Of a stretch of 64,000 nt of DNA, positions 1 to 10,500 are shown piece after piece. A program made the position numbers and the translations under genes. Each line of letters begins with the position of its first letter. Position 1 is the stretch's first letter. Source of the DNA: Paenibacillus macerans (lineage in GTDB: Bacteria > Bacillota > Bacilli > Paenibacillales > Paenibacillaceae); the NCBI RefSeq assembly GCF_900454495.1, contig NZ_UGSI01000001.1, forward strand, positions 4,590,501 to 4,654,500, given 5' to 3'. Below the pieces are notes generated by a model, which did not search any database, was not told the origin of the DNA, and saw only the letters and a program-made list of their open reading frames with translations.

Positions 1-1026
1 GCCTTTTTCCACCTGGTAAAACACGCACAGCTCGTGGTAAGCGGACAACACCCCCCGGCTCTGCGGCTCCTTGGCTGCAAGCATATCATCCGCGAAGCGA
101 TGGAAATCCTCCAAGCTTTCAAGCTCACCCACCGCGCGCCATACAAATTCGAGATAAGGCTGCCTGCCGTCATCCACCTCATCCTGCGGCAGCCGTCCGG
201 CAGCGAGATCGAACACATATTCCTTTTCGATTTCCCGGTCACCCGGCCGCAAGCTTCCGCGCTCCACGAATTGCAGGTGAATATGTTTGCGGCTCTGCGG
301 CTCCTTGGCGTAAGTAAGGAATCCAAAGCGCCGGCGTTGCTCGAACGGCAGACAGGCGAACAACACTTTAAGCAGCGCCGCGGCGTATTGCGTAATCTGC
401 TCCGCCGGAACATCCAGCGCAACATATACTTTTTTTCTGCCTTCGCCAACCGCGGTCATAACGGCAAACAGCAGCTGTTTAAAGCTTTTCTCGTCCAATT
501 TCAGTTCATCCAGCAATTCGCCCGCCGGCAAACCGGATGGACCGCTTTGCCGGAGCAGCGGGTTCCGCTTCCGCTGCGGGAGATGCTCAAGCTCCGGCAG
601 CACCCGGCCGATTTCCTGGAAATATTTTTCGGCATAATCCGCTTCAAAATAACGGCTGTAGTCGATGACGATCTCATCCCGCCGCGCCGCCGGAATCACG
701 TAGTTATGAGTAAGGAACGCGCTGCGCAGGCCGGTAAAATCCACCGGCTGATAAATGCTCCGTCCCAGCACCGTATCTCCGCCATCGGTATGGAATAAAT
801 GGATCGCCGGCGGATAGCCGGCAGCCTCCTTCTCGCCCCGGGAAGCCAGTTCCGCGGGAGCGTCGTATACGCAGAATGGATGGAGCTGCTTCTTGATAAA
901 CACGGAGTCCAGCCCGTCCGAGGCCGCAACCGTATCAAAACCTTCCGTTCCGCGAAATAACCCGCTCCGCTCCCTTGTATAGATTTGCTGCTGAATCATT
1001 GCGGGAGATGCTTGCTTCACGATCAT
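1..1026 (-). CDS. GAP1-type GTPase-associated protein, N-terminal part (runs off the window)
   Basis: The minus frame is open from an ATG at 1026 to the first base of the window, giving 342 visible codons, so the C-terminus is missing. The N-terminus has the QQQIYTRERSGLFRG segment and a later FLTHNYVIP block. I recognise this as the layout of GTPase-associated protein 1 with a type-2 N-terminal domain (GAP1-N2), which elsewhere accompanies double-GTPase-type proteins in predicted bacterial conflict systems. The start codon overlaps the stop of the GTPase gene as ATGA, so the two are translationally coupled and their products probably act together. The family call rests on remembered pattern only. 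The biochemical role is unknown. Confidence 0.68.
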   Translation of the reverse strand, partial: MIVKQASPAMIQQQIYTRERSGLFRGTEGFDTVAASDGLDSVFIKKQLHPFCVYDAPAELASRGEKEAAGYPPAIHLFHTDGGDTVLGRSIYQPVDFTGLRSAFLTHNYVIPAARRDEIVIDYSRYFEADYAEKYFQEIGRVLPELEHLPQRKRNPLLRQSGPSGLPAGELLDELKLDEKSFKQLLFAVMTAVGEGRKKVYVALDVPAEQITQYAAALLKVLFACLPFEQRRRFGFLTYAKEPQSRKHIHLQFVERGSLRPGDREIEKEYVFDLAAGRLPQDEVDDGRQPYLEFVWRAVGELESLEDFHRFADDMLAAKEPQSRGVLSAYHELCVFYQVEKG

Positions 1027-2279
1027 TCTCTCCCCTCGATGTAGTTCAATTTGTACAGCAGCCAAATGAACGGTTCGTCCACGCGAATCGGCTGCACGAC
1101 GTTTTGCAGCTTCTGGTCGACCGGATTGCTGCCGAGCGCGGATACCGCAAAATATCCCGTGTTTTTGAAGTAAACGTCCATCGTACCTTTAAAGGGCCGA
1201 TCCACTTTCTCAATAAAACGGCGGATTTCGCCGTCGATATTTTCAAATTCGGTCACATTAAAATATTTACGATGCACCACATGGTTAAAAATATTGCTGT
1301 TCGACTTGATGTACTCTCCTTCTTCATCCTTCAAGGCGTGCAGCATATCGCTTTTCGTCAGCACAACCGCGGTCGGGATGTCCGTTTTCCCCTTATCCTC
1401 ATAAGCGATAAAATCCCCGAACATCGTCAGTACCACATCGCGCGGTTCATCATATTGCGACACCCACTCGCCCGGTTTGTCTCCGGCGTTGATGCGGATT
1501 TTCTCGCGGATGGAGCGGATTTGCAGCGGATCGACCATGAACAATAGTCCTGAAGAGTTTTTGATATGCTGTCCCTGCAAGCCAAGATAGTCCTGATCCA
1601 CCATGCCTTCGCCCGCTACATCAAAGAAAACGAGCGTGAGCGGCGGCTTCGACTCATCCTTGAACACAAATTGAAAAATGAAAGGCTCCTGCATTTTCTC
1701 TTTCTGGGTCGATGGCAAGAGTTCACCGCGCTCAAACAGCGGCTCTTCATAGATGGTCCGGAATTTGCGGCTGATTTCGGCGTTAAGCGGCATACAAGCC
1801 GCGTCAAAATGATCGGCCGTCGTATTCTGCAGCGTATGAATCAATGAAGTCATATAAACGGATTTTCCCACCTGGGAAGCTCCGATGATGGAAATAATAT
1901 TGCTGGGCACTTTGCCCGCCGTTACCGGCAGCTCGTTATGACAGTGCGGGCATAATCTGCGCCGGGTCACTTCCCCATAGCGGTCGTTTAGTCCGGTCAG
2001 GACATGATCCGAATAGATCAGATGCTCTTCCGGAACGTCCTGGGGGCGCAAAATCGCCTCAATTTCATAGACGGTATCGAGACCGAATCGCTCCCTGTAT
2101 TTATTCAGCGCTTCGTCCTCGCCAAGCGCGTAGTCCTCATCGTCTTCACGGTAATGCGTCGCCCTGAATACAACTTCATCCGGTCCGAATTTACTGAAGC
2201 AATAGGGGCAGACAATATCGTAAAACAACGGCCGCTCTTCGGCCGGGGATTTCTTTTTAAACAAATCAAACAGACCCAT
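1023..2279 (-). CDS. Zinc-ribbon P-loop GTPase, double-GTPase-like
   Basis: This 418-aa protein is a predicted cytosolic GTPase. A split zinc ribbon is visible (C24-x2-C27 and C110-x2-C113). It is followed by a Walker A loop GASQVGKS at 133-140, a DVAGE Walker B/switch motif at 220-224, and TKSD at 308-311 in the place of the NKxD guanine-specificity motif. The order fits the GTPases that Aravind-type analyses call double-GTPase proteins, partnered with GAP1. A GGAGG ribosome binding site precedes the ATG. The gene is followed by the GAP1 gene with a 4-nt overlap and preceded by a fold-back repeat. GTP specificity is inferred from TKSD; ATP binding is less likely but not excluded. Confidence 0.75.
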   Translation of the reverse strand: MGLFDLFKKKSPAEERPLFYDIVCPYCFSKFGPDEVVFRATHYREDDEDYALGEDEALNKYRERFGLDTVYEIEAILRPQDVPEEHLIYSDHVLTGLNDRYGEVTRRRLCPHCHNELPVTAGKVPSNIISIIGASQVGKSVYMTSLIHTLQNTTADHFDAACMPLNAEISRKFRTIYEEPLFERGELLPSTQKEKMQEPFIFQFVFKDESKPPLTLVFFDVAGEGMVDQDYLGLQGQHIKNSSGLLFMVDPLQIRSIREKIRINAGDKPGEWVSQYDEPRDVVLTMFGDFIAYEDKGKTDIPTAVVLTKSDMLHALKDEEGEYIKSNSNIFNHVVHRKYFNVTEFENIDGEIRRFIEKVDRPFKGTMDVYFKNTGYFAVSALGSNPVDQKLQNVVQPIRVDEPFIWLLYKLNYIEGRE

Positions 2280-2296
2280 CGTGTTCCTCCTCTCAC

Positions 2297-2533
2297 TATA
2301 TAAGTTGAACTATGGATTGGATGCGGTAGGGCAGCCGTGTGAAATGTTCTTACGATCGCTGTTGTTCGCGGATTTTTTTGATTCAATAAATACAAACAAG
2401 GTAGAAATCCGCTCACAAAGGCGACCAAGCGTATGCTTCCGATGCAGCTTTCTTCCAGAAAGCTTTTAGTTTCTTCAGAATCATTTCCCACTCTTGCCTT
2501 ACTCGTTCCCTACTTTAGTTCAACTTATTATAG
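2297..2533. repeat. Fold-back MITE-like element, family A copy 1
   Basis: The segment starts with TATAAGTTGAACTA and ends with TAGTTCAACTTATTATA, so it has terminal inverted repeats. Inside, GTGTGAAATG near the left end is answered by a degenerate CATTTC-type sequence near the right end. A CGGATTT and AAATCCG pair lies near the centre, so much of the element can fold on itself. A second copy is at 10929-11122. It fills the junction between the GTPase gene and the 215-aa gene. No coding sequence is seen in it. Confidence 0.8.
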
Positions 2534-2541
2534 TAGCGCAA

Positions 2542-3189
2542 TTATTCCGGAATCAGTTCGTACAATCTCCCGTACTTAGGGCCGTCGGTAAAAAACAGCC
2601 TTACGTAATCGTTTTTCCCTACCTCGATCGGAGGCAAGGTGCTTCTGCCCGGCGGGAAATCCCTGAGAAAAGGATATACGGTCCCGTCATCGATACTTAC
2701 CGGATAACTGCCCTGCTTTTTCACATAACAAAGCGCCTCTTTCGGAATCTCCACTTCCGCGAGCACCGAGATCTGCACCGTTTTATATTTTCGCAGCAGA
2801 CCGCTCTTATGAGAGACGGAATAGCGGATTTTGGCCCGCCCCGTACTGAACTCCACGGTGTTCCGCCCGTCAGGCTGATAGACCAAACGTTTGTCCCCGT
2901 CATCCATGATGCAGGCATAAACCGTATAGGCGACGAGTCCAATCGTGTCGATCCGGTCCGCATAACCTCCCGCCGCCTTATACTCTTCACGGGTGTAGAG
3001 CTTCAATCCGGCGGCAGAAGGGGGATTGCGGCACTCCCCCTGCCGCTCCCGCTCTGCGGACCGCTTGTCGATATAAACCGCCTGTATTCCTTCAGGCCAC
3101 TGCCACTGCAGCTTACAGCGATCCTCATCGATCTTGTAACTAAGCTGCGTGATGAGCGGCAAGCCTTCCTCCGCCTCGACGAATCGCAT
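2542..3189 (-). CDS. Hypothetical 215-aa protein of the tubulin/VWA locus
   Basis: I do not recognise a family. The 215-aa product has no signal peptide and no membrane segment. Alternating hydrophobic and charged residues suggest a mostly beta-strand fold, possibly one or two fibronectin-III-like sandwiches. It begins 20 bases after the stop of the membrane VWA gene, on the same strand, so it is probably cotranscribed with it. Downstream lies the family A fold-back repeat and then the GTPase gene. Context suggests a non-enzymatic adaptor or binding subunit of the same system; this is inference. Confidence 0.7.
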   Translation of the reverse strand: MRFVEAEEGLPLITQLSYKIDEDRCKLQWQWPEGIQAVYIDKRSAERERQGECRNPPSAAGLKLYTREEYKAAGGYADRIDTIGLVAYTVYACIMDDGDKRLVYQPDGRNTVEFSTGRAKIRYSVSHKSGLLRKYKTVQISVLAEVEIPKEALCYVKKQGSYPVSIDDGTVYPFLRDFPPGRSTLPPIEVGKNDYVRLFFTDGPKYGRLYELIPE

Positions 3190-3209
3190 CGCAATGCCCC
3201 CTTTGCCCT

Positions 3210-4502
3210 TTAAAATCCGCTATTGCGCCGGTTTCGGGCAGGCTCCTGATATCCGGCCGCGCCGTTCTGAACAGCAGCTCCTCTACGGCGCATAGCAGAC
3301 CGGACACCGTCCGCCGGGACCGGTACGGCAAGCGTGAACATCGTCATCACGGCGGCCAGCACGAGGCAGGCAAGCAGCCGGATCAGCGCGTCTCCCGGTT
3401 GCCATCCGCCGAGGCCTTGCTCCAGCAGGACGCCCGCAAGCAGCCCGGACACAGCTCCGCCTATCGTAAAGCTTTTGGCCAAATGCCGGTTATCGAACAT
3501 CATGCCGAGCGCGAGGCCAAGCAGCGCGCCCAGTCCGAGAACAAACACGATTCGCAGAATCATGTAATACGGGCTATTTTCCATCGTTCCGGTACGCTCC
3601 GTCACTAAAGTGCGTTCATCCCGGTTGTTGTCGTATATTTTCTGGAACACAAAGGTCAGGTTAGACGCATCGGCCACATCATAATATTGCCCGCCGGTTT
3701 GAGCGGCGATTTCCTGAAGCAGCGCCGCCCCTTCAATGTTGCCTCCCGGCGCGCTGAGGCCAAGACCGATCGTATTTACGGCTACGCCGCGATCCTGGTA
3801 ATCGGCAAGCACTTGCGGCAGATTAACGGAGCTGACCCCGTCCGACAGCAGAATCGCCATTGCGCCTCTGGAGCCGGATTGCCCCTTGATCTGTTCCATC
3901 GCCGCTTGCAGCGCCTCGCCGATATCCGTTCCCGCATTCGTCGGTTCAAGCGCATCGATCGCAGCGTTGACTTCGTTTTTTGCACTCTGATCACGGACCC
4001 GGATGAAAGGCTGAATGAGCACGGGCCGGTCATCGAAACTGATAACGGCAACCTGCTTGCCGCTATCCATTTGCCCAACCAGGGACTTCGCCGCTTCATA
4101 ACGGCGGTCATCCGGATCGGTCTCCTGCATGCTCCCGGAATTATCAATTATCAGGACGATATCTTTCACCGTTCGCGCCCGTCCTACATTCAGCTCATAC
4201 AAAAACTCAAAAAGCGCTCCCGCGAGCAGGAGCATGACCAAGGTTACCGGAACGAGCAGTTTCCACGAAGTACCGACATACCGCTGCCTCCAGGACGCCC
4301 CGCTCAATCGCGGGGAGATCATTTCGGCAATCAGGCAGAATAAGCCGACGGACAAGGCCAGGATGCCAAAATAGAGCCCCACCACGACAAATCCGGGCAG
4401 CCTGCCCAATAGCTCGCCAAGCAGCAGTTCGCCGGCCACGGCCCCAACCGCTCCGCCGATGAGACTGAACAGCACCAGGAGCCAGTTTATTTTACGCTGC
4501 AT
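3210..4502 (-). CDS. Membrane VWA-domain protein with six predicted helices
   Basis: The product carries a von Willebrand factor A domain between two membrane bundles. Three helices lie at about 6-28, 38-60 and 82-104, and three near the C-terminus at about 313-336, 345-362 and 373-395. The metal-ion-dependent adhesion site is intact: DNSGS at 120-124, a Thr in TNAGTD near 192, and Asp in LLSDG near 220. I chose the ATG at 4502, 430 aa, because AAGGAAGG lies 10 nt upstream. An in-frame TTG at 4535 would start inside the tandem repeat. VWA domains bind protein partners through a divalent metal, so it could anchor the neighbouring tubulin-like or GTPase proteins at the membrane. Confidence 0.85.
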   Translation of the reverse strand: MQRKINWLLVLFSLIGGAVGAVAGELLLGELLGRLPGFVVVGLYFGILALSVGLFCLIAEMISPRLSGASWRQRYVGTSWKLLVPVTLVMLLLAGALFEFLYELNVGRARTVKDIVLIIDNSGSMQETDPDDRRYEAAKSLVGQMDSGKQVAVISFDDRPVLIQPFIRVRDQSAKNEVNAAIDALEPTNAGTDIGEALQAAMEQIKGQSGSRGAMAILLSDGVSSVNLPQVLADYQDRGVAVNTIGLGLSAPGGNIEGAALLQEIAAQTGGQYYDVADASNLTFVFQKIYDNNRDERTLVTERTGTMENSPYYMILRIVFVLGLGALLGLALGMMFDNRHLAKSFTIGGAVSGLLAGVLLEQGLGGWQPGDALIRLLACLVLAAVMTMFTLAVPVPADGVRSAMRRRGAAVQNGAAGYQEPARNRRNSGF

Positions 4503-4526
4503 TCTTGCACTTCCTTCCTTTAAGAG

Positions 4527-5097
4527 GTAGTTCAAAAAGTCATCTTCCGATCACGAAGTCAAGTCAAGAAGCGGATCGGGCGTCGAATCTTGAATTCAGC
4601 CGGGCCTTCCGTTGCTCACGTAGTCCCACCTACGCTCCGCTACTCAGTCCCTAGCTTCATCCAACCTTCTCGGTGCTCAAAACCTGTCTTTTTGAACCTT
4701 TATTGAAACGGTAGTTCAAAAAGTCATCTTCCGATCACGAAGTCAAGTCAAGAAGCGGATCGGGCGTCGAATCTTGAATTCAGCCGGGCCTTCCGTTGCT
4801 CACGTAGCCCCACCTACGCTCCGCTACTCAGTCCCTAGCTTCATCCAACCTTCTCGGTGCTCAAAACCTGTCTTTTTGAACCTTTATTGAAACGGTAGTT
4901 CAAAAAGTCATCTTCCGATCACGAAGTCAAGTCAAGAAAAGGATCGGGCGTCGAATCTTGAATTCAGCCGGGCCTTCCGTTGCTCACGTAGCCCCACCTA
5001 CGCTCCGCTACTCAGTCCCTAGCTTCATCCAACCTTCTCGGTGCTCAAAACCTGTCTTTTTGAACCTTTATTGAAACGGTAGTTCAAAAAGTCATCT
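4527..5097. repeat. Three tandem 184-bp fold-back units plus a partial fourth
   Basis: GTAGTTCAAAAAGTCATC recurs at 4527, 4711, 4895 and 5079, an exact period of 184 bases. The first three units are nearly identical, with only a few substitutions. The fourth is broken off after about 20 bases. Each unit starts with GTTCAAAAAG and ends with CTTTTTGAAC, so each is itself an inverted-repeat element. The array occupies the whole gap between the 789-aa gene and the membrane VWA gene, where it could terminate or process the minus-strand transcript. It has no separate spacers, so it is not a CRISPR array. Confidence 0.9.
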
Positions 5098-5144
5098 TGA
5101 GCCTGACTTGTTGAACTCTCATCATAATTTTGGGGGCGGGCAGG

Positions 5145-7514
5145 TCAACAGAGCTCTGGCAGCCTGGATTGGTCGATTCCGTGAAACTCGTACCCGTTTT
5201 TGACATAAGTTTCATAGTACACTTTCCCGTTTACGTAATACATCAGATCTTCGAGGTGGAAGCCCCCCATCAGATTCAGCTTCTCTACGCCGCTGCTGCG
5301 CTTCTCGTGCACACAACCAAGCTTGTAAACCCTCGACGACTCATCCGCCTGAAAAATATGCTGCACAAACTCGCTCGTAAAATCGCCGAACACATATTTT
5401 TCCTCATAGCGGTGCTCCTGGGTGTAATCGTACAGGCGAAGTTGGATCGCGGCATTATCCTCCAAAATGCGGTACAGCTTCTTGAACAGCTCTTCCTTGG
5501 TAAGCACGGACCTGTTGCCGTATTCTACCGTCACATTGGCGCGCTGCAGCAGTTCCTCCTCGAACGCGCGCGAAAACATCGGCGACGTTAAAATCGCGGT
5601 GCGGCATACTCCGATGAGCCGGTCCGCCAACCCCTCGATCCCACGCTCAAGCAAGCGGCGGGAATCCCCCATCATACTGTCCGCAAAAAACGCCTGCTTT
5701 CCCCGTTTGCTTTCCCATTGCTCCATAATTTCGGCGGTGACTCGCTCGTAGTACTCCATAATATTCTGGCCGATATAATCGTCCGCGGTCTGGGTGCTGA
5801 CGAGTGCCGTGTCGAAAAGCAATTGCTCCATCGCTTCAAGCTGATTGATCACGGCGCGGTACCGGTCATGCAATTGCCGAATTGCTTCTTCGAACTTGGC
5901 GATGAGCGTCAGTTTCGTTTCCAGCAGCAGGATTTCCCTCCTTCTGGAATAAACCTGGTCAAACAAATAACGGATCAAGCTGCGTAAATTATGCCGGTCC
6001 ATCATCGGCAGGCGCGGAAAGCTCTGCTCCTCCACCCGGCCCTGACGGAATTGCTCCAGCTCGGCTTTAGCCGATGCCAGCAGCATCTCCGTTTCCCTGC
6101 GGCCGTTCCTAAGCTGATCCATAATGCCCGAAGAGCCATCGGACGCCTCATCCGCGGTCCAGGCCGCCAAGGAATAGATCTCCACATCGGGATGCTGCGA
6201 AAGCGACTGCTTGATCGCCGCGTCCAGCCATTCAGCGGCCCGGAATTCCTGCAGACGGCGCGCCGCCTCCTCTTGAAAGTTGCTGCGGAAAAAGGCTTCC
6301 CCGCCGCCGCCGAACAAGGCTTCCTCGGCTTCCTTCAAAGGCAGCTTGCGGATTGCCGCGTAGCTAATATCGTTCGTCATCAAACCATGCATTTCGTTTA
6401 AGCGTTCCTCCGAAGGCGTCAACTGCAGGGAGGCGCGATCCAAGGCTGCTGCGTCCACTCCGAAAAAGGCCAGCTTCTCCGCCGCCGATAACGCGGGCTC
6501 CTGCTTCATCCTCGTGAGCAACCCCCTGTAAAAATGATACAGAACGGCCAGCGCAATCGACTGGTTCGGACGCTTCACCTTGGACAATCCGGCCGAAACA
6601 AAACCCTGCCGTCCGGATTCGGTCATGATATTGTTTTTGAAGGAAGTATTGTTGTAAGCCGCATTGTTTGCGTGGAACATCTGCTCCTTGTACTGCCTGT
6701 TCTTAAGCAAACTAATATGGGATATCGCCTCATAGCAGCCTTGCATTCCCTGGTTTGAGGCAATTCCCCGTTCGTCGCGATCCGATAAAATATAGACGAG
6801 ATCAAACAATGGCGAAGGCGGATGCGAAACCGGAATCGCCAGCCCGTCCTCGGTAACGTGAAGCGGGGCGGTCAATGCGAAATCAGGCTGCTGCATCAGG
6901 TTCAGCTCGCGCAAAAATGCGACGCCAAGCGAGCTGCTGTATCCAAAAGCTTCGGCCCCTTCGCGCTCGTTGATCAAGGCGTACAAATCCATTTGCACCG
7001 CCTTGAACGACTGGCGGAATATCGCTTCCGCGAGCAGCGATATTTCCGGAACCAGTACATTAAACGGATCGTCGACCCGCGTTACGATCGAGAGGCGCAC
7101 CCGGTCAAAGGCCGGGTACAGCCTTCCGTACTCCGCCAGAGCTCCGCTGGCCTGCCGTAAAACACGGTTAAGCTCCGGCAAGCCCTGCGCATCCGCATAG
7201 AACCGCCGGTATAGGCCGGGACGGAGCGTTTGCGGGTTCGCCTCTTCTTGCGCCGCCACCGGAAAATGATACTCCAGCAGACGAGCGTCAGCAGGCTCGC
7301 CCGCGGAGCCTGCGTATAAATAAATCAATCCCTCGCTGTTTTCCCATTTCTTCTCGTTCATCCGCATGATCGGCTGGATGGCCTCACGGCTTTTGTCTCC
7401 GATAAACAGAAACACGGCGGGATAATGAATGCTGCTCTGGTCATCGCCCCCGGTCAGCCGCTCTTCGGACCGGTCATACTCGGCGGCGAACTGCGTAAGC
7501 TTCCGTCTGACCAT
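5145..7514 (-). CDS. Tubulin-like-protein partner, possibly a degenerate tubulin paralogue
   Basis: The 789-aa product has no signal peptide and no membrane segment. Its middle, about 480-560, is rich in long charged helices. I do not recognise a named family. Three segments line up in order with the tubulin-like protein encoded just upstream. YPAVFLFIGD (31-40) matches the NPILIIGLGG strand-loop. VRLSIVTRVDDP (139-150) matches the strand before SGGTGSG. An LSDRDERG...YE block matches SATNTEG...YD. The glycine-rich GTP-binding loops are absent. The ATG overlaps the upstream stop as TAATG, which implies coupled translation. A non-nucleotide-binding partner of a heterodimer is my inference. Confidence 0.72.
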   Translation of the reverse strand: MVRRKLTQFAAEYDRSEERLTGGDDQSSIHYPAVFLFIGDKSREAIQPIMRMNEKKWENSEGLIYLYAGSAGEPADARLLEYHFPVAAQEEANPQTLRPGLYRRFYADAQGLPELNRVLRQASGALAEYGRLYPAFDRVRLSIVTRVDDPFNVLVPEISLLAEAIFRQSFKAVQMDLYALINEREGAEAFGYSSSLGVAFLRELNLMQQPDFALTAPLHVTEDGLAIPVSHPPSPLFDLVYILSDRDERGIASNQGMQGCYEAISHISLLKNRQYKEQMFHANNAAYNNTSFKNNIMTESGRQGFVSAGLSKVKRPNQSIALAVLYHFYRGLLTRMKQEPALSAAEKLAFFGVDAAALDRASLQLTPSEERLNEMHGLMTNDISYAAIRKLPLKEAEEALFGGGGEAFFRSNFQEEAARRLQEFRAAEWLDAAIKQSLSQHPDVEIYSLAAWTADEASDGSSGIMDQLRNGRRETEMLLASAKAELEQFRQGRVEEQSFPRLPMMDRHNLRSLIRYLFDQVYSRRREILLLETKLTLIAKFEEAIRQLHDRYRAVINQLEAMEQLLFDTALVSTQTADDYIGQNIMEYYERVTAEIMEQWESKRGKQAFFADSMMGDSRRLLERGIEGLADRLIGVCRTAILTSPMFSRAFEEELLQRANVTVEYGNRSVLTKEELFKKLYRILEDNAAIQLRLYDYTQEHRYEEKYVFGDFTSEFVQHIFQADESSRVYKLGCVHEKRSSGVEKLNLMGGFHLEDLMYYVNGKVYYETYVKNGYEFHGIDQSRLPELC

Positions 7515-10500
7515 TATTTCAGCCTTCTGCGGATGTCGTTCAGCTTCGCGGCAACCTGCTTGTAGAACTGATACATTTCGTCACCGTTCGCCAGCGCCGC
7601 TCTTTCATATTCCAGCGAGTCCCGCCCCTCCAGGAATCGTGCGGCCAGCTCATCGAGCGTTTGCAGCAGCGGATCGATATTTTCGGACGCCGTCAGCTCC
7701 GCGGCACGGCGCGACGCCTTGCGCATCAGCGTGCTGTGGCTCTTCTCATCCAGGCCTCTGAAATGGACAAACACTTCATATTCCACATAATTCTGGCTTT
7801 TCATCAGGTTGGCAAAAGGCTCCCAGGCCTCTTCTTCCGGATCGCGATCGTACACATACAGCGCGCCTTTCTTCGTCACCGTGCCGGTATACAGCGCCTC
7901 AATGAACTGCTCGAGCCACTTCTCCTCATCCTGATGCTGCTCCAGCACCGCGTCCAGCTTCGCCGCCATCGCCGCGATTTCATCGTACTTGGCGATTTCC
8001 TGCCGTACGGCGGCCGTCAGCTGCGGCGAACGGATCAAATTCTCCTTGGCCATCTCTTCGTTGATGCTGCCGAAGATATCCTTGACGCTCTCCTGCGGAA
8101 GTCCCTCCGCAAGCAGCCGCTTAAGTTCGACGGCCGCCCGCTTCACTTCGCCCAAATTCGGCTTTGCGGCCTCAAGGCGCATATCGTACGCCGCCAGCTT
8201 ATCCTGCAGGGAGAACGGCTTCGTGAACACGACCGAATAACGGCTGCTCGTGTTTTGATCGGCGTCCTTTTCCACGATAACCTTTAACGCCAACGCTTTG
8301 GCAAACTCTTCACGCACGCGGCCATTATAGGTTTTCACCCGCGGGTTGACGTAAGTTTCGCCCCAGGACTTCTCAGGAATCGGCGACGGCAGGTAGGTCC
8401 AGTTGTTCTTTTCCGTCTGCACCAGGTGGCGGCCGATGCCTTCTTTATCGAGAATCGTCCGTTCGTAGCTTTCCTCGTAAACCTTAAGCGGCGTGTAGAC
8501 AAAAAGCGGCACGCCGTTGCGCGTGTTCAACCAGAAAATGCGGTTCTTCACTTCGCTTTCCTTCACCGTGAAATGGGACTTGCCGATCGCATTGTTCTGG
8601 TAATTGCGAATCCCCTTCAGAATGCTCGGCGCCTTGACCGGAACGGATACAAACCCCCAGGAAGGGAAATGCAGGTTGCCCGTGCTGTTCGACAAATGGA
8701 ACACCGGCACGGCCTCTTCATCCAGCTTGCTGGCGATATGGCGCTCGACGAATTTTTCGATCGGTTCATCCTGTCCGTATTTGATGATCAGGAAATCCTC
8801 CATCGATTTCGTAATGAGATCGCCGAATTTTTCCGAAAGGAAATCGGAAATGGAGCTGACGATATCGATTTCCTGCTCTTTGACCCACTGGTTCGAATTG
8901 TCCAGCAATTCCGCCGCGAAGTCGCGAATGAGATCGTCGACATCCTTTTGTTCCATAATGCCGCTGACCACTTTGGAAATATCGGGCACGCTGACGATGT
9001 TCCAATAGTAGGTTTTGTTGCCTTTATGGTCCACCTGCTCTTCTCCGCTCGTCAAAATGTCCCCGTTCTTGGAGAAAATCGAGCTGAGCGCGTTCAAGAT
9101 TTCCGTGAATACGCTGTAAATGCGGTTGTTTTCCCGGTTCAGCAGGTCGTACAGGTCCTCGTAAAATTCGATCATTTGCTCGGTGCGCTCCACATCCGCG
9201 TGGAGCCAGTATTCATTGATTTTCGCTTCAATATAGGCGTTTTTCTTCTTCTCCTTGGATACAAACGCGCTTTTGGCGTCGCCCAGCTTCTCCTGGGCAT
9301 GATCCTGCGCCGCTTCAATCTCGCGGGGAATCCTTAGCAGATTCTCGCGCAGCGTCTCGATATAGGAGAGCAGCATCTTCAGCAGGCAGAAGCCTTTTTC
9401 CGTATGAATCAGCCTGGAGACATAAAACGGCCCCTGCTCCGGATGCAGGAACAGCCGGCGAATCTGGTCGCTGAACTGCTCCAGAAGCTCGCCCGGAAGC
9501 TGCTTTTTCGCCTTGATGTACTCTTCTCTGGCCCGGGCCAGGAAGGATTGCTCCAGCTCCGTATCCAGGTTCACGACCTGGGACTTCACGACGTTGGCAT
9601 AGCTCAGCCGCTCGCTGTTTTCGTAACCCGGAAGCGGCTCGGGCACGCGGGCTTCGAAGGTTTTGACGATGCTGTCCAGATCGACGCCCAGCTTGCGGGC
9701 AAACTTCTCCACTTCCTCCTGGGTCGGAGCCTGATGGAACATTTTCTCCATCTTGTCAAACAGACGGTAGGCCAAATAGGTCGTCATCTCTTCAATCGGC
9801 AGTACCGCCGAGGAGGCCCCGATAATGTTGTATTCATAGTTGGCCGGATAGACCTTGTTCATTTGCGCAATATTCGTGCGGATATTGCTGATATAGTCAT
9901 GGATGGCGAATTCCTCGCCGGACTGCTTTTCTTCATTGGCCATAAAGTTCGTAATGTTCTCGGCGGTTACGTTCATACAGTAGTCATAGGCGTTTTCCAG
10001 CAGCTTGCCCTCCGTATTGGTCGCCGAGATCAAATGGCACAGGTTGAACGGAGGCAGCGGAGAGTTGACGTTCAAAATATTGCCGTACTGCTGCTTGAAT
10101 CTTTCGCCGCGATGATCGACGTTCATCCAGTAATCGAGCTCTTTCAGCGCGGCATAGCCGTTTTTCTTGATATATTCGCGCGTGTGCTCGCTAAGGCTTT
10201 TGTTTGACAGATTGATATCCGGCGTAAACAAATACCCCAGGGTGTTCACACGGTCAACCCCGGCGGAGCCGTGATCGCGTTCGATGATCCCCCGCACGAT
10301 ATATGCGATATCCAGGAAGCAGCCGCTGCCCGTCCCGCCGGACAAGCCGGTAAGCAGAAACACCATCAGCTTCTTGTTGGTGCCAACGGACAAGGTTTTG
10401 ATTTTCTTGTCGATCGCCTGCACGACCTGGTTAATCTTCGTGAACAGCAGCAGCCGTCCGGCCTGACGGACACCGGCCGCGCCGTTCATGCCGTCGGTGA

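Noticed and set aside
4527..5097. 184-bp tandem repeats as a CRISPR array
   Set aside because: The units are contiguous with no unique spacers, far too long for CRISPR repeats, and each has inverted ends. No cas gene is in the window.
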